Assembly: GCF_029589495.1 (NCBI RefSeq)
Contig: NZ_JAAIVF010000001.1
Coordinates: forward strand, 558,001-622,000
Origin: Speluncibacter jeojiensis
GTDB taxonomy: Bacteria; Actinomycetota; Actinomycetes; Mycobacteriales; Mycobacteriaceae
Direction of reading: 5' to 3'
Length of the DNA: 64,000 bases
The notes beneath the pieces are model-generated. The model saw only the letters and a list, made by a program, of their open reading frames with translations. It was not told where the DNA came from and made no database searches. Of this stretch, positions 34,976 to 43,144 are shown piece after piece (within the stretch, counting starts at the first letter, position 1; each line of letters begins with the position of its first letter). A program made the position numbers and the translations under genes.

Positions 34976-36145
34976 ATGACTTCCGCATACGAACGCGAAG
35001 ACGGCGACTTCGCCGAACTCGCCCGCCCCCACGACTCCCGCAACGATCCCGAGCTCACCGGGACCCGTCTGCAGCAATGGCTGGCCGGGCAGTTGCCGGC
35101 CGAGGCGTCGCCGGCCGTCACCGACGTCCAGGTGCCCGAGGCCAACGGCATGTCCAACGAGACCGTGCTCTTCGACGGCCAATGGAGCGAGAACGGCACG
35201 CTCACCCATCACCCGCTGGTCGCCCGGGTCGCCCCCGCCGCCTCCGCCGTCCCGGTCTTCCCCACCTACGACCTCGACCGCCAGTTCCAGGTGATGCGCA
35301 CCGTCGCCGAGCACTGCACGGCCCCGGTGCCGCAGGTGTACTGGTCGGAACCCTCCCGTGAATCGCTCGGCGGCGAGTTCTTCGTCATGGCCCGGGTCGA
35401 CGGCGAGGTGCCGCCGGACGTGATGCCGTACAACTTCGGGTCCTGGCTGACCGAGGCCTCGGACGACCAGCGCGCCCGGCTGCAGGAGGCCTCCGTCGGC
35501 GTGCTCGCCGAGTTGCACTCGATCACCGAACCCGCGGACAAGTTCCCGTATCTGGCTCCACCCGAGGGGATCTCACCGCTGCGGCACCACGTCGACGAGC
35601 AACGCCGCTACTACGAATGGGCCAGCGCCGACGGTCCCCGCTCGCCGCTGATCGAGGCCGGTTTCGACTGGCTGGAGCAGCACTGGCCGACCGACGAGGG
35701 CCCGACGGTGCTGTGCTGGGGCGACGCGCGCATCGGCAACATCATGTACCGCGACTTCACCCCCGTCGCCGTGCTGGACTGGGAGATGGCCTCGCTGGGA
35801 CCGCGCGAGCTGGACCTGTCGTGGATGATCTTCCTGCACAGGTTCTTCGAGGACATCGCCACGCTCGCCGGGCTGCCCGGCCTGCCCGGCTTCCTGCGCC
35901 GCGACGACGTGTGCGCCCGCTACCGCGAGCTGACCGGATACGAACCTCGCGACCTCGACTTCTACACCCTCTACGCCGCGCTGCGGCACGCGATCATCAT
36001 GTTCCGAATCCAGTCGCGGGCGGCGGCGTTCGGCCAGGCCGAGGCCCCCACCGATCCGGACGACATGATCATGCACCGCAAGGCACTCGAGGCCATGATC
36101 GACGGAACCTACTGGGCCGGAATCGCATCGGCGGGCCCGCAGTGA
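34976..36145 (+). CDS. APH-like phosphotransferase family protein
   Basis: This 389-residue protein has the aminoglycoside phosphotransferase/choline kinase fold. The catalytic loop is CWGDARIGNIMYRD (about residues 249-262) and the metal-binding motif VLDWEMASLGPRELDLSW follows. Members of this branch in mycobacteria are often annotated FadE36 although they are kinases rather than dehydrogenases. Antibiotic resistance is not implied; in actinobacteria these proteins occur with lipid and steroid genes. The stop overlaps the next gene by 4 bases (GTGA). Confidence 0.88.
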   Translation: MTSAYEREDGDFAELARPHDSRNDPELTGTRLQQWLAGQLPAEASPAVTDVQVPEANGMSNETVLFDGQWSENGTLTHHPLVARVAPAASAVPVFPTYDLDRQFQVMRTVAEHCTAPVPQVYWSEPSRESLGGEFFVMARVDGEVPPDVMPYNFGSWLTEASDDQRARLQEASVGVLAELHSITEPADKFPYLAPPEGISPLRHHVDEQRRYYEWASADGPRSPLIEAGFDWLEQHWPTDEGPTVLCWGDARIGNIMYRDFTPVAVLDWEMASLGPRELDLSWMIFLHRFFEDIATLAGLPGLPGFLRRDDVCARYRELTGYEPRDLDFYTLYAALRHAIIMFRIQSRAAAFGQAEAPTDPDDMIMHRKALEAMIDGTYWAGIASAGPQ

Positions 36146-37290
36146 CGCTCTCACCGATGGACGACTACCCGGTCCATCAGATCGCCGAGGTGATCCGCCA
36201 TGTCGGTACCTCGGACCGCAACTTCTACGACCGCTACTACTTCAACGCGCACCCCGGTGCGGAGGCGACAGCGGATTCCCCGTTCCTCATCGTCGGCCTC
36301 GGCCAGTACCCGAACCTCGGCGTCGTAGACGGGTTCGCGGTGCTGCGCCGCGGCGAGGACCACATCGTCTTCCGCGCATCGAAGGCGCTCGGCGACGACC
36401 GGATGGACGTGTCGGCCGGGCCGCTGCGGATCGAGGTCCTCGAGGGCCTGCACCGGTTACGCGTGGTGCTGGAGCCGAACCCGGAGCAGCCGGGCCTGTC
36501 GTTCGACCTGACCTTCACCGCGGATGTGCCGGCGTCGTTGGAGGCGAGGCACTTCCACCGTCAGCTCGAGCGGGTCACCTTCGACACCCAGCGGTTCGTT
36601 CAGACCGGACACTGGCGCGGCGAACTGGTCGTCGACGATGAAGCGATCGCGGTCACGCCGGGCGTGTGGCACGGCAACCGCGACCGATCCTGGGGTGTGC
36701 GCCCGGTCGGCGAGGCCGAACCGCCCGGTCGCCGCGCGGACGCGGCGGTCACGGCCCAGCAGAACTTCTTCTGGATCTACTCGATCATGCAATTCGGCGG
36801 GTTCTCGGTGATCGTGATCGTTCAAGAGGACGCCCACGGCCGACGGATCGTCGAGGACGCGACCCGGGTGTGGGCGGACCGCAACCGCGAGCCCGAGTGG
36901 CTCGGCCGTCCCGAACACGAGCTGACCTTCCGGCCCGGCACCCGCGAGGTAACGGCCGCCCGGCTCACCTTCCACCGGCCCGGCCGCGAGGCGCTCACGG
37001 TCGAGTGCGAGCCGGTCGTCCCGCACTACCTCGGGGTCGGCACCGGCTACGGACTCGAGCAGGACTGGCGGCACGGCATGTGGCAGGGCGAGCTGATCGT
37101 GCAGGGGCTGCGGCACAAGGTGCCGGAGATCGAGGACTGGATGAAGTTGATGTGTCCAGTCGACAACCTGTCCCGCTTCACCCTCACCGAGGAAGGTCAG
37201 AAGTACTCCGGCACCGGACTTTTCGAGGTCGCGGTGATCGGCCCCTGCGAGAGCTACGGCTTCACCGGCTACGGCGACACCGCGGGGTGA
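36142..37290 (+). CDS. Lipocalin-like protein coupled to the APH kinase (DUF7064/7065-like)
   Basis: This 382-residue protein has no signal peptide. The sequence is beta-rich, with conserved-looking blocks RNFYDRYYFNAHPG (about residues 27-40), GVWHGNRDRSWGVRP (about 174-188) and QQNFFWIYSIMQFGGFSV (about 207-224). The WGVRP and FWIYSIM pattern is that of a two-domain lipocalin-like family that is regularly found next to APH-like kinases in actinobacteria, recently split into DUF7064/DUF7065. GTG 36142 overlaps the kinase stop; ATG 36157 is an alternative. Biochemical role is unknown. Confidence 0.75.
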   Translation: MTLSPMDDYPVHQIAEVIRHVGTSDRNFYDRYYFNAHPGAEATADSPFLIVGLGQYPNLGVVDGFAVLRRGEDHIVFRASKALGDDRMDVSAGPLRIEVLEGLHRLRVVLEPNPEQPGLSFDLTFTADVPASLEARHFHRQLERVTFDTQRFVQTGHWRGELVVDDEAIAVTPGVWHGNRDRSWGVRPVGEAEPPGRRADAAVTAQQNFFWIYSIMQFGGFSVIVIVQEDAHGRRIVEDATRVWADRNREPEWLGRPEHELTFRPGTREVTAARLTFHRPGREALTVECEPVVPHYLGVGTGYGLEQDWRHGMWQGELIVQGLRHKVPEIEDWMKLMCPVDNLSRFTLTEEGQKYSGTGLFEVAVIGPCESYGFTGYGDTAG

Positions 37291-37336
37291 GCACAACAGT
37301 CATCGCGCACCCTCTCGCACGACGAACGGAGAACCT

Positions 37337-38179
37337 GTGACCACTCGACCGACCCGCACCGCCGCCACCCTCGCGATCGCCGCTGCGCTGGTCGCCGCGC
37401 CCGTGCCCGCACTGGCGCTGGCATCCCCCGCCCCCGTGCTCACCGCCGCGCAGACCACATTCGACCGGTCGTTGCACCTGGCGGGCGCCTCGAACGCCCG
37501 CGACATCGGCGGCTACGAGACCACCGACGGGCACACCGTCAAGACGGGTGTGGTGTTCCGCAGCAACGCGCTCGACAAGCTGACGGCCGCCGACCTGACC
37601 AAGCTGCAGGACCTGAACGTGCGCACGGTCATCGACTTCCGGACGGTCTTCGAGCGGGCGCTGGCGCCCGACAAGCTGCCCGCTGGGGCGAGCGGGTACT
37701 GGGACGACGTCGTCGGCGGCAGCGGCAACCCGGCGAACTACCTGACCATGCTCGACATGCCCTCGTTCTACAAGCTCATGGCCACCGACCCCGGTGCAGA
37801 GAAGGCCTTTCACAGCGCGTTCACCCAGATCATCGACTCCCCCGGCGCCTCGCTGTACCACTGCACCTCCGGCAAGGACCGCACCGGCTGGATGACCGCC
37901 GTCCTGCTGACGATCCTCGGCGTCCCGCGCGACACCGTGAACGCCGACTACATGCTCAGCAACCAGTACCTGGCCGGGGGCGGCGGGTCGGGCAGCGCCG
38001 GATCGCTGGGCAACACCGGCTCGCTCGGCGCGCTGCAGAACACCGTGCAACAGGCCTGGCTCGACGACGCCTTCGGCGCCGCCACCGCCGAGTACGGCAG
38101 CTTCGACAACTACGTCTCGCAGGGGCTCGGCCTGACCGCCGCCGACATCGCCGCACTGAAGGCCAAGCTGCTCTCCTGA
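37337..38179 (+). CDS. Secreted PtpB-like tyrosine/lipid phosphatase
   Basis: This 280-residue protein has a signal peptide (ATLAIAAALVAAPVPALAL, about 9-27). The catalytic P-loop is HCTSGKDRTGW near residue 175, the Y-phosphatase3 form (HCx5R with Lys-Asp) seen in mycobacterial PtpB, which acts on phosphotyrosine and phosphoinositides. The substrate-side block SNARDIGGYETTDGHTVK precedes it. A glycine/serine loop (GGGGSGSAGSLGNTGSLG) interrupts the C-terminal helices. Start is GTG 37337 with GGAG upstream. It follows the lipocalin-like gene by 46 bases. Confidence 0.9.
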   Translation: MTTRPTRTAATLAIAAALVAAPVPALALASPAPVLTAAQTTFDRSLHLAGASNARDIGGYETTDGHTVKTGVVFRSNALDKLTAADLTKLQDLNVRTVIDFRTVFERALAPDKLPAGASGYWDDVVGGSGNPANYLTMLDMPSFYKLMATDPGAEKAFHSAFTQIIDSPGASLYHCTSGKDRTGWMTAVLLTILGVPRDTVNADYMLSNQYLAGGGGSGSAGSLGNTGSLGALQNTVQQAWLDDAFGAATAEYGSFDNYVSQGLGLTAADIAALKAKLLS

Positions 38180-38213
38180 CACCCAGACGTCGTCGCATCA
38201 CCACGCCGCCGCT

Positions 38214-38288
38214 GCGCCTATCCACACACAAACCGACCCGAAAACGTGGAAACCACGGATCGCGCGGGATTTCTGTGGGGATAGGCGC
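38214..38288. repeat. Structured 75-bp inverted-repeat element
   Basis: GCGCCTATCC (38214-38223) and GGATAGGCGC (38279-38288) are perfect inverse arms 55 bases apart. The arms continue into CACA and TGTG with small offsets. Inside is a second hairpin, CGTGG-AAA-CCACG (38245-38257). It lies between two convergent genes. It may be a terminator or a copy of a dispersed palindromic repeat; I saw no second copy in the window. Confidence 0.55.
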
Positions 38289-38325
38289 GCTGTCAGGCGC
38301 AGGGCGCACGGAGTGCGAAGGTGCC

Positions 38326-38343
38326 GGCACCGGCGCCGGTGCC
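38326..38343. terminator. Perfect 18-bp GC palindrome before the TetR stop
   Basis: GGCACCGGCGCCGGTGCC is its own reverse complement. It lies 14 bases outside the stop of the minus-strand TetR gene, where a terminator would be expected, and serves the convergent plus-strand phosphatase equally. There is no U-tract and almost no loop, so it may form a cruciform instead. Confidence 0.45.
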
Positions 38344-38356
38344 GAGAACGCCCGAC

Positions 38357-38983
38357 CTACCGCACTCCCGTGATCATCGGCACCAGCACAGCCTCGGCGA
38401 ACACGCGCATCTGAGCCGACGTCTGCACGACGGGCGGGCCGTCGGGCGTGAGCAGCAGCGACTGCGTCAGCCGCGCCAGCACGCCCGACAGCGCCTCGAT
38501 CTCGGCCGGATCGGTCGATCCGCCCGACCGTTCCCGGATGCGCTCGATCCGCTCGGCCACGAACGCACTCGCCAGCTGCAGCACGCCGCCGGCGCCGAGC
38601 GTGAGCGAGCGCAAGGTCTCGTCGCGGTCGACCTCGAGCAACTGGTGCAGCAGACGGTTCTCGCGCAGCGCGGTGAGCGTGATCGTGAAGAAGCGCACGA
38701 CGTACTCGCCGAGGTCGTCGGTCTCGACGTCGCCGAGCCCGGACTCGATCTCGCCGAGCACCCGACCCGCCTCGTAGAGGAAGGCCGCGCCGACGATGTC
38801 GCCCTTCGGCCCCAGACGCCGGTACAGCGTGGCCCGGTTGACCCCGGCGCGGCGGGCGATGTCATCGGTGCTGGTGCGCCGGACCCCGGTCAGCGCGAAC
38901 TGCTCGAGCGCGGCCTCGATGATGCGGGTGTCCTCGCCGGACTCGTCGGCGCCGAGCAGCGCGAGCAGCGGATTGGTCGTCAT
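38357..38983 (-). CDS. TetR family regulator divergent from a DUF2236 gene
   Basis: This 208-residue protein has a TetR helix-turn-helix at about residues 20-66 with recognition region TDDIARRAGVNRATLYRRLG, followed by a helical C-terminal domain (EYVVRFFTITLTALRENRLL). ATG 38983 gives the usual short leader MTTNPLLALLGAD; a longer reading would run into the divergent promoter. The 95-base gap to the DUF2236 gene contains a 29-bp inverted repeat, so it probably represses that gene and itself. Confidence 0.92.
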   Translation of the reverse strand: MTTNPLLALLGADESGEDTRIIEAALEQFALTGVRRTSTDDIARRAGVNRATLYRRLGPKGDIVGAAFLYEAGRVLGEIESGLGDVETDDLGEYVVRFFTITLTALRENRLLHQLLEVDRDETLRSLTLGAGGVLQLASAFVAERIERIRERSGGSTDPAEIEALSGVLARLTQSLLLTPDGPPVVQTSAQMRVFAEAVLVPMITGVR

Positions 38984-39028
38984 CGCAGTCCAAATTACCC
39001 GCCGGGCCCTTGCCAATGCGTCGCAACC

Positions 39029-39057
39029 GTGCAACGTTCTACGTTGATACGTTGCAC
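39029..39057. promoter_or_regulatory. Inverted repeat, probable TetR operator
   Basis: GTGCAACGT (39029-39037) and ACGTTGCAC (39049-39057) are perfect 9-bp arms separated by 11 bases that contain a further ACGTT. It lies between the divergent TetR and DUF2236 starts, 45 bases from the former and 21 bases from the latter, a place where bound repressor would block both promoters. Confidence 0.7.
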
Positions 39058-39078
39058 AGCTACCGAGGGGAGTCGACC

Positions 39079-40032
39079 GTGGCGATCAATCTTCCGGCGA
39101 TCGGGGCGAGCACCGAGAAATCCGGCCACGGACGCCACGAGAAGCTCCCGTCCGCGGCGGCCGACCTCTGCTCGGCCGCCCCCGGCACAGTGGACCTCGG
39201 CTCGGTGGACATCGGCTCGGTGGACATCGGCTCGGTGGACATCGGCGACTTCATCGGCGAGTCGTTCCTGTTCCTCGGCGCAGGCTCGACCGTGCTGCTC
39301 CAGCTGGCCTTCCCCGGTGTGGGTCACGGCGTGGCGGACCACAGTTCGACGCTGCACCGCCCGATGGACCGGCTGCGCACGACGATGACCTACGTCTACG
39401 CGGTCACCCTCGGCACGCCCGACGAGCGGCGCGCGATCGTGCGGATGGTCAACAAGGCGCACGTGCCGGTGCACTCCGAGCCCGACGGGTCCGGCACGAC
39501 CGTGCCCTACAACGCGTTCGATCCGCAATTGCAGCTGTGGGTGGCCGCGACGCTGTACAAGAACGGGGCCACCCTCTATGAGCGTTTCTTCGGCCCGCTC
39601 GACGACGCCTCCGCTGAACGCCTGTACCAGCAGTCCGCGGTGTACGGCACCGCGTTGCAGGTCAAGCCCGACCAGTGGCCGGCCACCCGCGAGGAGTTCG
39701 AGGCCTACTGGCAACACACGCTCGACACGCTCGAGGTCGACGACAAGGTGCGCCGGTACGTGCACGCGCTGCTGCACGGCGGCGACTCACCCTGGATCGT
39801 GCGGCTCGGGCTGCCGCTGAACCGGTTCGTCACCACCGGCCTGCTCCCCCAACGGGTCCGCGACGAGCTGGAACTGCCGTGGGGACCGCGCGACCAACGC
39901 CGCTTCGACCGTTTGATGACCACGCTGCCGAAGGCCTACCGGCTGGTCCCGCGCCGGGTGCGCTGGCTCCCGTCGAGCTACTACCTGTGGGACATGCGTC
40001 GTCGCCTGCGCGGCGGCCGCCACCTCATCTGA
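39079..40032 (+). CDS. DUF2236 oxygenase-like protein with an N-terminal pentapeptide repeat
   Basis: This 317-residue protein is closely related to the DUF2236 member that ends the Mce operon: FLFLGAGSTVLLQLAFPGVG, LHRPMDRLRTTMTYVYAVTL, NKAHVPVHS with the conserved histidine, and YNAFDPQLQLWVAATLY line up in order, as do the C-terminal NRFVTTGLLP and YYLWDMRRRLR. It has about 40 extra N-terminal residues that include GSVDI repeated three times. GTG 39079 has GGGGAG 7 bases upstream. Regulation by the divergent TetR is likely. An oxygenase role is inferred from the family. Confidence 0.88.
   Translation: MAINLPAIGASTEKSGHGRHEKLPSAAADLCSAAPGTVDLGSVDIGSVDIGSVDIGDFIGESFLFLGAGSTVLLQLAFPGVGHGVADHSSTLHRPMDRLRTTMTYVYAVTLGTPDERRAIVRMVNKAHVPVHSEPDGSGTTVPYNAFDPQLQLWVAATLYKNGATLYERFFGPLDDASAERLYQQSAVYGTALQVKPDQWPATREEFEAYWQHTLDTLEVDDKVRRYVHALLHGGDSPWIVRLGLPLNRFVTTGLLPQRVRDELELPWGPRDQRRFDRLMTTLPKAYRLVPRRVRWLPSSYYLWDMRRRLRGGRHLI
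39199..39243 (+). repeat. Three perfect 15-bp tandem repeats coding for GSVDI
   Basis: GGCTCGGTGGACATC occurs three times without a gap inside the DUF2236 gene, after a degenerate GTGGACCTC copy. The unit is five codons, so copy-number change would keep the frame. The repeat lies just before the DUF2236 domain begins. Confidence 0.9.
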
Positions 40033-40044
40033 TCCGGTGATCCG

Positions 40045-40785
40045 CTACCAGCCGCGGCGGCGCGGAGCCGAGCCGAGCAGCTCATCCTTGGGCGCCTTGC
40101 CACGAGTGCGGTAGACGACATACGGGCGGAACAGGTACTGGACCGGCGCGCTGAACACGTGCACCAGCCGGGTGAACGGCCAGATCGCGAACAGGATCAG
40201 CGCGATCGTCACGTGGATGTGGAATCCCAACGGCGCCTCGGCCATCAGCGCACCCTCCGGGTGCAGATACCAGATCGAGCGGAACCACGGCGAGACGGTC
40301 TCGCGGTAGTTCATCGCCTCGTTCGCCCGGTCGATCTGGCCGATGATCGTCACCGCAGTGCCGGTGACGATCGCGCCGGCCAGGAAGACGTACATGGTCT
40401 TGTCGTTCTTCGTGGTCGCGGTGAACACCGAGGCCTGGGTGCGCCGTCGGAAGATCAAGATGCCAAGTCCGACAATGGTCGCGGCGGCGGCGATCAGGCC
40501 GAAGAAACCCGAACCGAAGTGGTAGAGGTTCTCGCTGATGCCGACCGCGTCGGTCCACGACTGCGGGATGACCAGGCCGATCACGTGACCGACGATGACC
40601 ACCAGGATTCCGTAGTGGAACAGCGGGCTGCCGATCCGCAGCAGCCGCTTCTCGTACAGCTCGGACGAGCGGGTGGTCCACCCGAACTTGTCGTAGCGGT
40701 AGCGCCACCACAACCCCACGATCAGGACCGCCAGGGCGACGTACGGGATCACGTCCCAATAGATCGCGGCTGCAGAGGTTTTCAT
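40045..40785 (-). CDS. narI: Respiratory nitrate reductase gamma subunit
   Basis: This 246-residue membrane protein is the cytochrome b subunit that takes electrons from menaquinol. Five helices are apparent, with haem-ligand histidines in HYGILVVIVGHVIGLVIP (about residues 57-74) and HIHVTIALILFAIWPF with HVFSAP (about 184-206). ATG 40785 overlaps the narJ stop by 4 bases. It is the last gene of narGHJI and its stop lies 12 bases from the convergent DUF2236 stop. Confidence 0.96.
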   Translation of the reverse strand: MKTSAAAIYWDVIPYVALAVLIVGLWWRYRYDKFGWTTRSSELYEKRLLRIGSPLFHYGILVVIVGHVIGLVIPQSWTDAVGISENLYHFGSGFFGLIAAAATIVGLGILIFRRRTQASVFTATTKNDKTMYVFLAGAIVTGTAVTIIGQIDRANEAMNYRETVSPWFRSIWYLHPEGALMAEAPLGFHIHVTIALILFAIWPFTRLVHVFSAPVQYLFRPYVVYRTRGKAPKDELLGSAPRRRGW

Positions 40786-41477
40786 CGGGATCCTCCAGTG
40801 GGGTGTAGCGACCCGGTGCTGCGCAGGGATGCGGTCAGCGACTCGAGCGGGACCGTCACCTGATACGGCGTCAGCCCGACGGCCTCCGCCGGCGGACCCT
40901 GCGCGGCGATCCGCGCGGCCTCGGCCCGGGCCTCGGGCAGGTCGGGAACCGTGCGCAGCACCGCCTCGACCACCGCGGCGTAGGGCGAGCCGATCTCGGC
41001 GAGCGCGTCGTGCAGCAGGAGCAGTGCGGGCTGGTTGGTGCCCAGCAGCAGGGCGCCGACCTTCGCGTCGACGGTCGCGGCGAACTCCAGCACGACCGCC
41101 AGGTGATCGGGCAACTCGTCCTGCGGCGCGGTCACGCCCGCATCGCGGTAGGCGTGCAGGAACCCGAGCAGCGCGTTGCCGCGGCCGCGGGTGTCGCCGT
41201 CGGTCCAATAGGTCAGGAACAGCGAGCGTTTGCGCTTGAGATCGAACGTGTCGACGTAGTTCGTCTGCACGGCGAGGTCGTCGAGACGACCCAACGCTGC
41301 GGTCGCCTCGGTCAACGGATCACGCAGTCGCGCAGGTAGTTCCATGACGGCACGCTCCACCAGATCGAGCCGCGCCCGGTGCCCGGCATCCGGGTAGGCC
41401 AACAGCAGCGACGCCGCCTGCCACACCGTGCACCGGTACCGTTCGTCGCCCGGTTGGGGCGTTTCCCACCACTGCAT
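40782..41477 (-). CDS. narJ: Nitrate reductase assembly chaperone NarJ
   Basis: This 231-residue protein is the NarJ/NarW chaperone that holds apo-NarGH during molybdenum cofactor insertion. The all-helical TorD-like fold is suggested by QAASLLLAYPDAGHRARLDL (about 20-39), the conserved NYVDTFDLKRKRSLFLTYWT (about 73-92) and GNALLGFLHAYRDAG. ATG 41477 starts 5 bases after the narH stop; the purine-rich GGGGCTGAG upstream is a weak binding site. Confidence 0.94.
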   Translation of the reverse strand: MQWWETPQPGDERYRCTVWQAASLLLAYPDAGHRARLDLVERAVMELPARLRDPLTEATAALGRLDDLAVQTNYVDTFDLKRKRSLFLTYWTDGDTRGRGNALLGFLHAYRDAGVTAPQDELPDHLAVVLEFAATVDAKVGALLLGTNQPALLLLHDALAEIGSPYAAVVEAVLRTVPDLPEARAEAARIAAQGPPAEAVGLTPYQVTVPLESLTASLRSTGSLHPTGGSR

Positions 41478-41482
41478 CTCGC

Positions 41483-43144
41483 TCAGCCCCGCTCGCCCGG
41501 CTTGGTGGTGGGGAACAGCCCGTCGGGCACGCCGTTCCCGTCCCAGTTGAGCAGGTTCACCCGGCGTCCCTCCCCCTGACTGGTCTCCGAGGTCTGCCGG
41601 TCCTTGAGCGCGTGGAAGGTCTCCACCGCGACCGGCACCGGGGCGCCGCTGACCTCGCCGAACGGTCCCGAGCCGGTCATGTACATGCCGGGGCCGCCGT
41701 CGTAGTCGAGCGCACACTCGGTGACCGACTCCTCGAGCCGGTGGCCCTCGTTCGCGTAGGCGGTGGGGATCACGTACCGCGCCTCGTACTTGGCCAGCGC
41801 CAGCAGACGGTACATCTCGTACATGGTGGCCTCGTCCATGCCGACGGCCTCCGGGATGTGCGCCTGCGGTTCGCGGCCGAGGTTGATGTCGCGCATGTAC
41901 GAGCGCATCGCCGCGAGCGTGTGCAGCACCCGGTCGACCTCGCCGACGTCGCCGGCGGTGAACAACCCCGCGAGGTACTCCTTCGGGATGCGCAGCGAGT
42001 CGATGGCGCCGAACAGGTTTCCGACGTCCTCCGCGTCGTGACCGTCGCGGGCGATCGCGTCGACCACCGGCGAGAGCGGCGGCACGTACCAGACCATCGG
42101 CATGGTGCGGTATTCCGGATGCAGCGGCAGCGCGACCTTGTACTTCTTGATCAGCGCGTAGGTCGGCGACTTCGCCGCCGCGTCGATCCACTCGTCGGAG
42201 ATGCCGGACTCACGCGCCCCGGCGATGACCGCCGGATCGGTCGGGTCGAGCAGCACGTCCAGGTGCGCCGGATACAGGTCCTGCTCGTCCTCGACCGACG
42301 CGGCCTCGGTGACCCGGTCGGCGTCGTAGAGCAGTAGTCCGATGTAGCGCAACCGGCCCACGCACGTCTCCGAGCAGACGGTCGGCAGCCCGACCTCGAC
42401 CCGCGGATAGCAGAACGTGCACTTCTCGGCCTTGCCGGTCTTGTGGTTGAAGTACACCTTCTTGTACGGGCAGCCCGACACGCACATCCGCCAGCCGCGG
42501 CACTTGTCCTGGTCGACGAGCACGATGCCGTCCTCGGCGCGCTTGTACATCGCACCGGACGGGCACGACGACACACACGACGGGTTCAGGCAGTGCTCGC
42601 AGATCCGCGGCAGGTAGAACATGAAGGTCTGCTCGAGCTCGTACTTGATCTTCTCGCTGACCTGCTTGAGGATCGGATCGCCCGGCACGATCTCCGGGCT
42701 GCCGCCGAGATCGTCGTCCCAGTTCGCCGACCACTCCACCTTCATCGGCTTGCCGGTGATCACGCTGTGCGGCCTGGCCACCGGGACGTGCTCGCCGAGC
42801 GGGGCGCTGGTGAGGTTCTCGTAGTCGTAGGTCCAGGGCTCGTAATAGTCCTGGATCGACGGCAGTTTCGGGTTCGAGAAGATCGTCGCGAGCTTCTTGA
42901 ACCGGCCGCCGGCCCGCAACCGCAGCCGGCCCTTGCTGTCGCGGATCCAGCCGCCCTCCCACTTGTCCTGGTCCTCATACGTTCTCGGATAACCCTGACC
43001 GGGACGGGTCTCGACGTTGTTGAACCACACGTACTCGACGCCGGCCCGGTTCGTCCAGGCCTGCTTGCACGTGACCGAACAGGTGTGGCACCCGATGCAC
43101 TTGTCCAGGTTCATCACCATCGCCAACTGGGCCATGACGCGCAT
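41483..43144 (-). CDS. narH: Respiratory nitrate reductase beta subunit
   Basis: This 553-residue iron-sulfur protein wires electrons from NarI to NarG. Four cysteine sets are visible: CIGCHTCSVTCK (about 16-27), CEHCLNPSCVSSCPSGAM (about 184-201), CRGWRMCVSGCPYKK (about 217-231) and CTFCYPRVEVG with CSETCVGR. The Trp in CRGWRMC replaces a cysteine, as in E. coli NarH, and predicts a [3Fe-4S] centre. The ATG at 43144 shares one base with the narG stop (TGATG). Confidence 0.97.
   Translation of the reverse strand: MRVMAQLAMVMNLDKCIGCHTCSVTCKQAWTNRAGVEYVWFNNVETRPGQGYPRTYEDQDKWEGGWIRDSKGRLRLRAGGRFKKLATIFSNPKLPSIQDYYEPWTYDYENLTSAPLGEHVPVARPHSVITGKPMKVEWSANWDDDLGGSPEIVPGDPILKQVSEKIKYELEQTFMFYLPRICEHCLNPSCVSSCPSGAMYKRAEDGIVLVDQDKCRGWRMCVSGCPYKKVYFNHKTGKAEKCTFCYPRVEVGLPTVCSETCVGRLRYIGLLLYDADRVTEAASVEDEQDLYPAHLDVLLDPTDPAVIAGARESGISDEWIDAAAKSPTYALIKKYKVALPLHPEYRTMPMVWYVPPLSPVVDAIARDGHDAEDVGNLFGAIDSLRIPKEYLAGLFTAGDVGEVDRVLHTLAAMRSYMRDINLGREPQAHIPEAVGMDEATMYEMYRLLALAKYEARYVIPTAYANEGHRLEESVTECALDYDGGPGMYMTGSGPFGEVSGAPVPVAVETFHALKDRQTSETSQGEGRRVNLLNWDGNGVPDGLFPTTKPGERG

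Noticed and set aside
34976-36145. Reading the APH-like kinase as an aminoglycoside-resistance gene
   Set aside because: The fold is shared with many lipid-associated kinases in actinobacteria, and the lipocalin-like partner points away from drug resistance.
38214-38288. DnaA-box-like strings as a sign of a replication origin
   Set aside because: Only two imperfect boxes, no AT-rich unwinding stretch, no dnaA, dnaN or parAB genes nearby.
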